Assembly (NCBI GenBank): GCA_022563275.1
Contig: JADFNR010000107.1
Location: 1-12,068, forward strand
DNA length: 12,068 nucleotides
Source: Chloroflexota bacterium
GTDB lineage: Bacteria > Chloroflexota > Dehalococcoidia > UBA3495
Reading direction: 5' to 3'
A model generated the notes under the pieces. The model did no database searches and was not told the DNA's origin. It saw only the letters and a program-made list of their open reading frames with translations. Positions 7,137 through 12,068 of this stretch are shown one piece after another (positions within the stretch are counted from its first letter, which is position 1; every line of letters starts with the position of its first letter). The position numbers and the translations under genes are program-made.

Positions 7137-7199
7137 GGTGGTTCGACAGGTCCGATTCCATCGAGACTCTCGACTGCGGTCGGAGCTCACCACGAACGG
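7137..7199 (+). repeat. Composite repeat, copy with 35-bp internal segment
   Basis: The left part GGTGGTTCGACAGG and the right part CTCACCACGAACGG look like one short dispersed repeat opened in the middle by 35 bp. The last 17 bp of the internal segment (CTCGACTGCGGTCGGAG) recur at the same place in the 7332-7416 copy. Confidence 0.7.
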
Positions 7200-7261
7200 A
7201 TGGGAGGGCTCGCCATGAGCGGATAGCCAGCCCTCCATGGCCAGGCGGGCGGCCAACAAAT

Positions 7262-7284
7262 CCGCTCGTCCTGAGCCTGTCGAA
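7262..7284 (-). repeat. Simple, uninterrupted copy of the dispersed repeat in inverse orientation
   Basis: On the minus strand TTCGACAGG is joined directly to CTCAGGACGAGCGG, so this copy lacks the internal segment seen in the two composite copies. Short repeats of this type are common between genes in many bacterial genomes. Confidence 0.65.
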
Positions 7285-7331
7285 GGATGCGCATAAGTCA
7301 TGTTTCTGGTGGAGGAAGACTTGACTTCAGC

Positions 7332-7416
7332 GGTGGTTCGACAAGTCCCCCGATACATCGGGGAGGACGCTCGATAGAATCGGCGCTCGACTGCGGTCGG
7401 AGCTCACCATGAGCGG
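7332..7416 (+). repeat. Composite repeat, copy with 57-bp internal segment
   Basis: It begins GGTGGTTCGACAAG and ends CTCACCATGAGCGG, like the 7137-7199 copy, but the internal segment is 57 bp and contains nearly all of the 47-bp repeat also found at 7039-7085. Confidence 0.75.
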
Positions 7417-7439
7417 GATGTCCGTCAGGGAACTAGAGG

Positions 7440-8264
7440 CTAGTCCAGTTCTTTGAACCGGGCGTCCCGCCAATCCAGCGCCGCCCGTAGGCCTGAGGCT
7501 TCGCTGATGGCGTTGAACTCTTCCTGCTCCGGGCTGGTGCTGGTGTCGAACAGGGTCATCAGGTCCAGGTTATGCTTGATGGAATTCAAAAAACCCATCT
7601 CTTCCATGGCGCGGTTGACCGCTTCCTTGGTCAGTTTCACGCCGAGCTGGGGCAGTAGACAGATCTTCTTGGCGACTTTTTCGCATTCGGCCATCAGCTT
7701 GTCGTGGGGCACCACCCGGTTGACCAGACCGATACGGGCTGCCTCGTTGGCGTCCACGGTATCTCCGGTCAAGAGTAGCTCCTTGGCATGTGCCAGGTTC
7801 ACGCTGTAGGGCGTGATCAGCAGCGGCGGCCCAAACCCGGCTCTGATCTCGGGTTCACCCATGATGGCCCGGTCCGAGGCGATCTTGATGTCGCAGACCT
7901 GGACCAACTCGCAGGCCCCGCCCAATGCGTAGCCGTTCACCGCGGCGATCACCGGTTTGCTGCAGTTCCAGACAGTCATGAAGGTTTCCACCAGGCCCTG
8001 CAGGCGGGTGCGCCAAGCGTCGGGCGTGCCGGATAAAGGATCGATGGAGTCGTCGCCTTTCTCGATGTCAAACCCGCTGGAGAACGCTCTCCCCGCGCCG
8101 GTTATGATCAACGCCCGAACCTCCGTGTCCGCCTCCACCATCCCCATCGCTTCTCGAAACTCCACCATCAACTCGGCGTTCAGGGCGTTGAGCTTCTCCG
8201 GGCGGTTCAGGGTCAGATACGCGATCGGCCCTTTCCGCTCGTAGATTATGTACTCGAAGGCCAA
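7440..8264 (-). CDS. Enoyl-CoA hydratase/isomerase family protein (crotonase)
   Basis: A 274-residue crotonase. The oxyanion-hole loops are FSSGFDI (residues 61-67) and GYALGGACEL (111-120). Glu119 and Glu139 (in GEPEI), 20 residues apart, match the two catalytic glutamates of rat mitochondrial enoyl-CoA hydratase (144 and 164), so true hydratase activity on trans-2-enoyl-CoA is plausible, in beta-oxidation or a related acyl-CoA pathway. The glycine-rich stretch that normally follows the second glutamate is altered (RAGFGPPLLI), so the acyl pocket may differ. TTG 8264 is the start because a strong ribosome site precedes it by 6 nt. No acyl-CoA dehydrogenase, thiolase or ligase is nearby, so the pathway is not fixed by context. 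The upstream gap to the cyclophilin gene is 110 bp and carries no clear signal. Confidence 0.92.
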   Translation of the reverse strand: MAFEYIIYERKGPIAYLTLNRPEKLNALNAELMVEFREAMGMVEADTEVRALIITGAGRAFSSGFDIEKGDDSIDPLSGTPDAWRTRLQGLVETFMTVWNCSKPVIAAVNGYALGGACELVQVCDIKIASDRAIMGEPEIRAGFGPPLLITPYSVNLAHAKELLLTGDTVDANEAARIGLVNRVVPHDKLMAECEKVAKKICLLPQLGVKLTKEAVNRAMEEMGFLNSIKHNLDLMTLFDTSTSPEQEEFNAISEASGLRAALDWRDARFKELD

Positions 8265-8270
8265 TAGAGT

Positions 8271-8277
8271 CTCCTTT
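8271..8277 (-). promoter_or_regulatory. Strong Shine-Dalgarno site fixing a TTG start
   Basis: The minus strand reads AAAGGAG, 6 nt before TTG 8264. No ATG or GTG in that frame has comparable support, so the crotonase gene is best started at TTG. Confidence 0.7.
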
Positions 8278-8374
8278 GATCGGCGCAGACCTGGTGTGGG
8301 GGTTCAAAGGGCGAACTGGGATAAGTCAGATAGACCAGATAGATCGGATGGCATGAATCATTACCAGATAGGGA

Positions 8375-9073
8375 TCAGGGATTCTTCGTGATCTCTATCC
8401 CCTGGATCACTATCGGTGTCAACGGCATGTTTCCGGCTCCCGATGGGGCCAGCGAGATCGCGTCCGCCACGTCCTGCCCCTTGACGATCTTCCCAAAGAT
8501 GGTGTGGGCGCCGTTCAGGTGGGGCGTTGGCACAGTGGTCACGAAGAATTGGCTGCCGTTGGTGCCGGGGCCCGAGTTGGCCATGGCCAGTATACCGGGT
8601 TGGTCGAACGTCAGGCTCGCCACGAATTCGTCTTGGAACCGGTAGCCGGGTCCGCCGGTGCCCGTACCGAGGGGGTCTCCACCTTGAATCATGAAAGAGG
8701 GTATGACCCGGTGAAATATCACGCCGTTATAAAACCCGTCATTGGCCAAGAAGATGAAATTGTTTACCGTGATCGGGGCTTGGCCGGCAAACAGTTCAAT
8801 CTCAATGCTCCCCATGTTGGTCCGGATCACAGCGGTGTACTGTGCCGATGAGTCAATCGTCAACGGAGGCACGGTGGAATACTGAGTGATGCTGGCGCCG
8901 CCGACATTCACCGTTTGCTTGACCGGTCCTCTGCCGGATGCATCCCCAATTTGGGGCGGAACGGTCGGGGCCACGGCTGGAGTGGGACTGGGAGCGGGTG
9001 ATGGCGTTTCCAACACACAGCCAGCTAAAAGGATCGCCGCTACAAATACCGCCAGAAGAAGTTTTAGTTTCAT
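8375..9073 (-). CDS. Secreted cyclophilin-type peptidyl-prolyl isomerase lipoprotein
   Basis: A 232-residue protein. Residues 1-18 form a lipoprotein signal peptide with lipobox LLAG-Cys19, so the mature protein should be lipid-anchored outside the cytoplasmic membrane. A Pro/Ala/Ser/Thr-rich linker (about 22-50) leads to a cyclophilin domain from about residue 78. [15 protein letters not shown] (120-134) carries Arg122, Phe127 and Gln130, equivalent to Arg55, Phe60 and Gln63 of human cyclophilin A; QFFVTT (175-180) and HTIFGKI are also present. The position of the cyclosporin-contact Trp121 is His185, as in many bacterial homologues. It should catalyse proline isomerisation in exported proteins. 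No Shine-Dalgarno sequence is visible before ATG 9073; the nearby TATCCT could be the -10 of a leaderless transcript, which is a guess. Confidence 0.93.
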   Translation of the reverse strand: MKLKLLLAVFVAAILLAGCVLETPSPAPSPTPAVAPTVPPQIGDASGRGPVKQTVNVGGASITQYSTVPPLTIDSSAQYTAVIRTNMGSIEIELFAGQAPITVNNFIFLANDGFYNGVIFHRVIPSFMIQGGDPLGTGTGGPGYRFQDEFVASLTFDQPGILAMANSGPGTNGSQFFVTTVPTPHLNGAHTIFGKIVKGQDVADAISLAPSGAGNMPLTPIVIQGIEITKNP

Positions 9074-9116
9074 AGCCGAAAGGATAACATAGGCCCAACA
9101 GTTGGTTCACGTCTGC

Positions 9117-9179
9117 CTATGTTGGCGGGTTCTGGCCGATCAGCCGCCGGGATTCCTTTATCTGGCGCGCGTGCTCTTC
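9117..9179 (-). pseudogene. In-frame duplicate of the dinB-like C-terminal tail behind the stop codon
   Basis: Directly after the TAG of the DinB-fold gene (9180-9182), the same frame continues for 20 codons, EEHARQIKESRRLIGQNPPT, then TAG. The real gene ends EEHASQIRECRRLISQDQ. The two units are 57 nt apart (9180-9236 and 9123-9179) and share 41 of 57 bases; 12 of 18 residues are identical, and several differences are synonymous or conservative (R/K, S/C). It has no start of its own. It is either the relic of a second, tandem dinB copy or an old tandem duplication whose first unit now carries the stop. Translation by readthrough is possible but unsupported. Confidence 0.75.
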
Positions 9180-9677
9180 CTATTGGTCCTGGCTGATCAA
9201 CCGACGGCATTCTCTTATTTGACTGGCGTGCTCTTCCATGTGGGAGGCCAGGAAGTGGACCACACCTTCCACCGTGATGGGGTTGTTCTCGCCTCTATGG
9301 CCAAGGGTGGCCAGGTCTCCTGGGGCGATCTCTCCCGTGGTGGCGATGGCCGATTCGTTGGCGGCGGTCAAGCCGTGTATCAAGTCGCTGAGTGAATCGC
9401 CGGCGTGGTCGACGATCGCAGCGGTCCGCCGGTCGTTCTCGACGTCGCTGCGGGTGATGTTGGGGTCGGTCTCTTTCGTGATCAAGACCGCCTTTTCCAT
9501 CCAGAAGTATTCGATCTCCGCGATGTGGGCCAATAGCTGGGCCACGGTCCATTCATCGGGGGCCGGGACTTGGCGTATCTCCGGCTCCGCGATACCGTCG
9601 ATGGAGTCCATCACCACTTGGTGCGCCGACCGGAGCATCTGTTGCAGCGCGGGTATCTGCTCTTGGTTCGAGGTCAT
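9180..9677 (-). CDS. DinB-fold (DinB/YfiT superfamily) putative metal-dependent protein
   Basis: A 165-residue, mostly helical protein. Its three histidines sit as in the DinB/YfiT four-helix-bundle superfamily: His51 in LLAHIAE, then His146 and His150 in the HxxxH of HFLASHMEEH, which would bind a divalent metal. The segment PDEWTVAQLLAHIAEIEYFW is characteristic of the family's second helix. Members include thiol-dependent S-transferases and DNA-damage-inducible proteins of unknown activity; nothing here tells which applies. I chose ATG 9677; the frame is open to about 9776 but the extra N-terminal residues are unlike the family. No Shine-Dalgarno sequence is seen. The metal-ligand-containing tail is duplicated in frame immediately after the stop. 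The cyclophilin gene begins 106 bp downstream on the same strand. Confidence 0.85.
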   Translation of the reverse strand: MTSNQEQIPALQQMLRSAHQVVMDSIDGIAEPEIRQVPAPDEWTVAQLLAHIAEIEYFWMEKAVLITKETDPNITRSDVENDRRTAAIVDHAGDSLSDLIHGLTAANESAIATTGEIAPGDLATLGHRGENNPITVEGVVHFLASHMEEHASQIRECRRLISQDQ

Positions 9678-9764
9678 AACAGGATTAACTTGCCAACGTA
9701 ACGTATTGGATATCTGTGATTGGTTGCGACGCACCTGAGCATACCAGAAAGGGGAAGCCGGGTG

Positions 9765-9786
9765 AAAATTCGCCATCGGCCTGGCG
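9765..9786 (-). terminator. Candidate intrinsic terminator after the metallopeptidase gene
   Basis: On the minus strand CGCCA (9786-9782), a 6-nt loop and TGGCG (9775-9771) are followed by AATTTT. The stem is only 5 bp, but it lies 27 nt past the metallopeptidase stop codon and just before the dinB-like leader, where a terminator is expected. Confidence 0.42.
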
Positions 9787-9813
9787 CCGTGAGGATGGCT
9801 GTCACTCCCAGCG

Positions 9814-11139
9814 CTAGGTGGGCCCGTTGCTGTCCGGGTCGTCGTCGTCCCACAGGTCTGGGTCTTCCCATGGCTGCAGGCCTTCCTCTGGGTTGCTGGC
9901 CGGCCGGATCTTGGCCGCCACGTACTGTATGAACACCGCCCCTAGAACCAACATCATCAGCCCACCCAGGAGCCAGCTATTGAAGAAAAGGATGGGAGAC
10001 GGTCTTCCTGAATCCGGGCTTAATCGTCCGGGGGCTGAAGGCGCCGGGGTCCGCGCACCCGAAGACTCACTCGCCCAGCGGGCGTCCAGTCCGTCCACGT
10101 CGAATCCGTACACGTTGGTCAACGAAGCATCGACTGTGACGCCTCTGCCCAGTTGGGCTATGAACCGCTGAAAGTTGGCCTCCCCGAAGTCGTCGATCAA
10201 GAACGCCACCACGCTCAGAGACTTTTGATAGAAGATGCCGATGGTGTGGGGCGTCCCGGTCACGATGTTCATGGCCCGGAGCGGGTTTGCGCGGGAGTCG
10301 AGGCTCCCGCTGCTGAAGATCCTCACTGACGGGTCCATGTAGCTGGCGAACCCCTCGTCCAACCAGGCAGGTGTCGGCAGGGCGCTATCGCCCATCGCCT
10401 GGTCCAGCAGCAAGTGGGCCGACTCGTGGACGATCAGTCCACGGTCCATCCCCAATCCGAGAAATAAACCCCGCTTAGGGAAGGCGAATCCCTGAAAGGT
10501 CTGCTGTTCGGTGGTGGTGCGGCTCTGTTGCGGGAAGGCATCCAGGGTGTGCGAGCGCCTGCTGTAGATCAGGCCCTTGATCTCGCCGGCGGGATCAAGC
10601 TGTAGAAGTTGTTGCAGACGCGCCAGGTCCGATTCCAGACTCCGGACCACTGACCTGACCCTTGAGGCAGATTGGTCGTAGTAAAGCAGGGTTAGCGGGC
10701 CGATCTTGACCTCCTCCCAGTCGAACCGGGTGTCCTCGTACTCCACCACGGTGGGTTCGGTGCGCAGCACGTTGCCCTGGGAATCGGTTATCTCGTAGTA
10801 ATACTCAACCTCGGCGCCGGGCGGCAGGTAGCTCGAGACCTCTCCCGTGAGGTTCAGGCTGGCGGTGATCCGGTTGGATGGCACGAATTCCGGGTAGGCA
10901 TAGGCCCAGACCCGGCTGCCAACGGTGCGGTAGAAGATCCGCACCTCAACGATTTCGGCGTCTCCCTCGGCGGTCACAGACAGGTCCACGTTGCCTGGGA
11001 AATTCACCTCTTCTTCGGTCGCTACAACCTCAATGCCCCCACCCGCCGCGGACAGACTGGAAGCCGTTGACAGGGCAACGAGAAAGACGGCCGCCAAGGC
11101 AAGAAACATGGCCCGCCGGACCGTGATTAGCGAGGACAT
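9814..11139 (-). CDS. Membrane-anchored gluzincin metallopeptidase (peptidase MA-like)
   Basis: A 441-residue protein from ATG 11139. Residues 1-32 look like a signal peptide (RRA, then a hydrophobic core MFLALAAVFLVAL, ending near SLSA). A beta-rich extracytoplasmic region with no motif I recognise covers about 35-135. The peptidase domain has HESAH (238-242) as HExxH and WLDEGFASYM (259-268) supplying the third ligand Glu262, the layout of gluzincin peptidases of the peptidase-MA-like group. A single transmembrane helix (about 389-409) is followed by a short acidic tail rich in Asp, Glu and Trp. The predicted form is therefore an outward-facing protease held by a C-terminal helix, with the tail in the cytoplasm. 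An in-frame TTG at 11163 is an alternative start, with AGGTAG close upstream. Substrate unknown. Confidence 0.85.
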   Translation of the reverse strand: MSSLITVRRAMFLALAAVFLVALSTASSLSAAGGGIEVVATEEEVNFPGNVDLSVTAEGDAEIVEVRIFYRTVGSRVWAYAYPEFVPSNRITASLNLTGEVSSYLPPGAEVEYYYEITDSQGNVLRTEPTVVEYEDTRFDWEEVKIGPLTLLYYDQSASRVRSVVRSLESDLARLQQLLQLDPAGEIKGLIYSRRSHTLDAFPQQSRTTTEQQTFQGFAFPKRGLFLGLGMDRGLIVHESAHLLLDQAMGDSALPTPAWLDEGFASYMDPSVRIFSSGSLDSRANPLRAMNIVTGTPHTIGIFYQKSLSVVAFLIDDFGEANFQRFIAQLGRGVTVDASLTNVYGFDVDGLDARWASESSGARTPAPSAPGRLSPDSGRPSPILFFNSWLLGGLMMLVLGAVFIQYVAAKIRPASNPEEGLQPWEDPDLWDDDDPDSNGPT

Positions 11140-11216
11140 CAATGGGGGGATGGAGCTTGGCAAATCTACCTGGTTCCTAGGGATTCGGGTTGGCCGGTTC
11201 CAGGCCAGACCTATAA

Positions 11217-11222
11217 ATTATA
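11217..11222 (-). promoter_or_regulatory. Candidate -10 box for the metallopeptidase gene
   Basis: The minus strand reads TATAAT in a locally AT-rich patch, 77 nt before ATG 11139 (53 nt before TTG 11163). No good -35 is seen at standard spacing. Confidence 0.38.
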
Positions 11223-11278
11223 CGTCGAATCCCCGTTAATGGCTCTCGCGGCGGCGGCCCACGATCCTGAATTCGTAA

Positions 11279-12068
11279 TCAGTCGATGGCCTGCTCCATC
11301 TCCAACAACGACTTCTTCCGTTCCAGCCCCCAACTGTAGCCACCCAGGCCGCCGTCCTTGCGCAGCACCCGGTGGCAGGGTATGACCAACGCCACCGGGT
11401 TGGCCCCACAGGCCGTGCCCACCGCCCGGGAAGATTTTTCCTTACCCAGTGTTTGGGCCACCTGTTGGTAGGTGCGGGTCTCGCCGTAGGGTATCGTACG
11501 GAGCATCCGCCACACCTGCTGTTGGAAGGCCGTTGCTTGGATGTCCAGGGGCAGGTCCAGGCCGGTCTTTTCCCCGTCCAGGTACGACAGTATCTCCGCG
11601 GCCCAGATCGCCAGATGCCCTCCGTCTGGTTGGTGGTTGGCCGACGGAAATTCGGCCAGGAGGTGTTCTTCCAGCGCCGGGCCGGAGCTGCCAAGTTTCA
11701 CCGAGCAAACGCCCTTGTCGGTGGCCGCCACCAACAACCGCCCCATGGGGCAATCCACCACCGTGTGATAGATATTCATGCCCTTTCCTCCTTTGCGGTA
11801 AGCGCCGGGGCTCATGCCCATCTGCTCTTCCGAGGTCTCGTACAATCTGCTGGACGAACCGAATCCCGCTTCATAGAGCGCCGTTGAGATGTCCTGGCCG
11901 TCTTTGATGTTCGCCTTGAACCGGTCCAGACGCCAGGCCGACGCATACTGGCGCGGCGTGACCCCGGTGGCCTCTTTGAACACCCGCTGCAGGTGTGAGG
12001 GGCTGCTCCCGAAGGCCCGGCCCAGTTCGGCGAGGGTGGGCACCGGGCCTGACCGTTCCGATTGCTCC
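11279..12068 (-). CDS. ada: Ada-type AraC regulator / O6-methylguanine-DNA methyltransferase fusion (5' end outside window)
   Basis: The frame is open to the right edge (residues EQSERSGP precede the first possible GTG at 12043), so about 262 C-terminal residues are visible and the N-terminus is missing. The first part is an AraC-type helix-turn-helix region (TLAELGRAFGSSPSHLQRVF, then GVTPRQY and later ISTALYEAGFGSSSRLYE, MSPGAYRKGG). The second part is an MGMT domain with the Cys acceptor in IPCHRV (Cys codon 11375-11377), the RAVGTACGANPV helix, and GGYSWGLERK after it. Ada proteins repair O6-methylguanine by irreversible methyl transfer to Cys and activate alkylation-response genes. Whether the N-terminal zinc/Cys phosphotriester-sensing domain exists here cannot be seen. 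No alkA or alkB is in the window. The next gene on the same strand starts 139 nt downstream. Confidence 0.93.
   Translation of the reverse strand, partial: EQSERSGPVPTLAELGRAFGSSPSHLQRVFKEATGVTPRQYASAWRLDRFKANIKDGQDISTALYEAGFGSSSRLYETSEEQMGMSPGAYRKGGKGMNIYHTVVDCPMGRLLVAATDKGVCSVKLGSSGPALEEHLLAEFPSANHQPDGGHLAIWAAEILSYLDGEKTGLDLPLDIQATAFQQQVWRMLRTIPYGETRTYQQVAQTLGKEKSSRAVGTACGANPVALVIPCHRVLRKDGGLGGYSWGLERKKSLLEMEQAID

Larger units (their letters stand above)
6980..7439. other. Gene-free 460-bp stretch filled with dispersed repeats
   Basis: No credible coding frame is present; apparent frames are Arg/Pro/Ser-rich and follow the repeats. From left to right it holds a small stem (7012-7018 with 7027-7033) that could end the garR transcript although no T-tract follows, a repeat copy at 7039-7085, a composite repeat at 7137-7199, an inverted repeat (GGAGGGCT 7203-7210 with AGCCCTCC 7229-7236), an opposite-facing repeat at 7262-7284, and a second composite repeat at 7332-7416. 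Confidence 0.75.

Noticed and set aside
7035..7358. Open minus-strand frame of 107 codons in the gene-free stretch.
   Set aside because: It runs across several dispersed repeats, is Arg/Ser/Thr-rich, and has no ribosome site or recognisable motif.
6980..7439. Possible CRISPR array because of repeated units.
   Set aside because: Only two or three copies occur, in both orientations, with different internal segments and irregular spacing, and no cas gene is near.
9102..9395. Plus-strand frame of 97 codons opposite the end of the dinB-like gene.
   Set aside because: It is antisense to the conserved HxxxH region and the duplicated tail, and its repeated look comes only from that 57-nt duplication.

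Overview
The window is a GC-rich stretch of ordinary-looking bacterial chromosome with ten protein genes, two of them cut by the window edges. The gene set fits a Chloroflexota/Dehalococcoidia-type genome, SAR202-like being my first guess: an SsuD-like flavin monooxygenase, an amidase, an AcoX-type NAD-kinase relative, a TauE/SafE permease, a GarR-type reductase, a crotonase, a secreted cyclophilin lipoprotein, a DinB-fold protein and a peptidase-MA-like membrane metallopeptidase. Strong Shine-Dalgarno sequences in front of TTG starts at two genes agree with a bacterial origin. The taxonomic guess is inference; no rRNA or other marker gene is present.

Layout. Positions 1-317 hold the 3' end of a flavin-dependent monooxygenase (+). 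A roughly 106-bp inverted-repeat element (316-421) separates it from a convergent amidase (449-1864, -). The amidase is divergent from a two-gene unit (+): an AcoX/NAD-kinase-like protein (2030-3043) and, 8 nt later, a TauE/SafE permease (3052-3792). A short hairpin and a 12-bp palindrome lie between the permease and the convergent thioredoxin reductase. The reductase (3889-4809, -) follows an NAD-dependent sugar epimerase (4859-5821, -) after 49 nt, so the two are probably cotranscribed. Divergent from these is a tartronate-semialdehyde-reductase-like enzyme (6083-6979, +).

A 460-bp gene-free stretch (6980-7439) is a mosaic of dispersed intergenic repeats. It is followed by a run of minus-strand genes: enoyl-CoA hydratase (7440-8264), cyclophilin lipoprotein (8375-9073), DinB-fold protein (9180-9677), membrane metallopeptidase (9814-11139) and an AraC-MGMT fusion of the Ada type (11279 to the right edge).

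Functionally the window mixes scavenging and catabolism of small organic molecules (monooxygenase, amidase, GarR-like reductase, crotonase, anion permease), redox and envelope maintenance (TrxB, cyclophilin lipoprotein, epimerase, metallopeptidase) and alkylation repair (Ada). I found no coherent new defence or biosynthetic system. The least expected observations are an in-frame 57-nt duplication of the dinB tail placed directly behind its own stop codon, the nested repeats at 7.0-7.4 kb, an inverted-repeat element that supplies part of a stop codon, and the AcoX-like/TauE gene pair.
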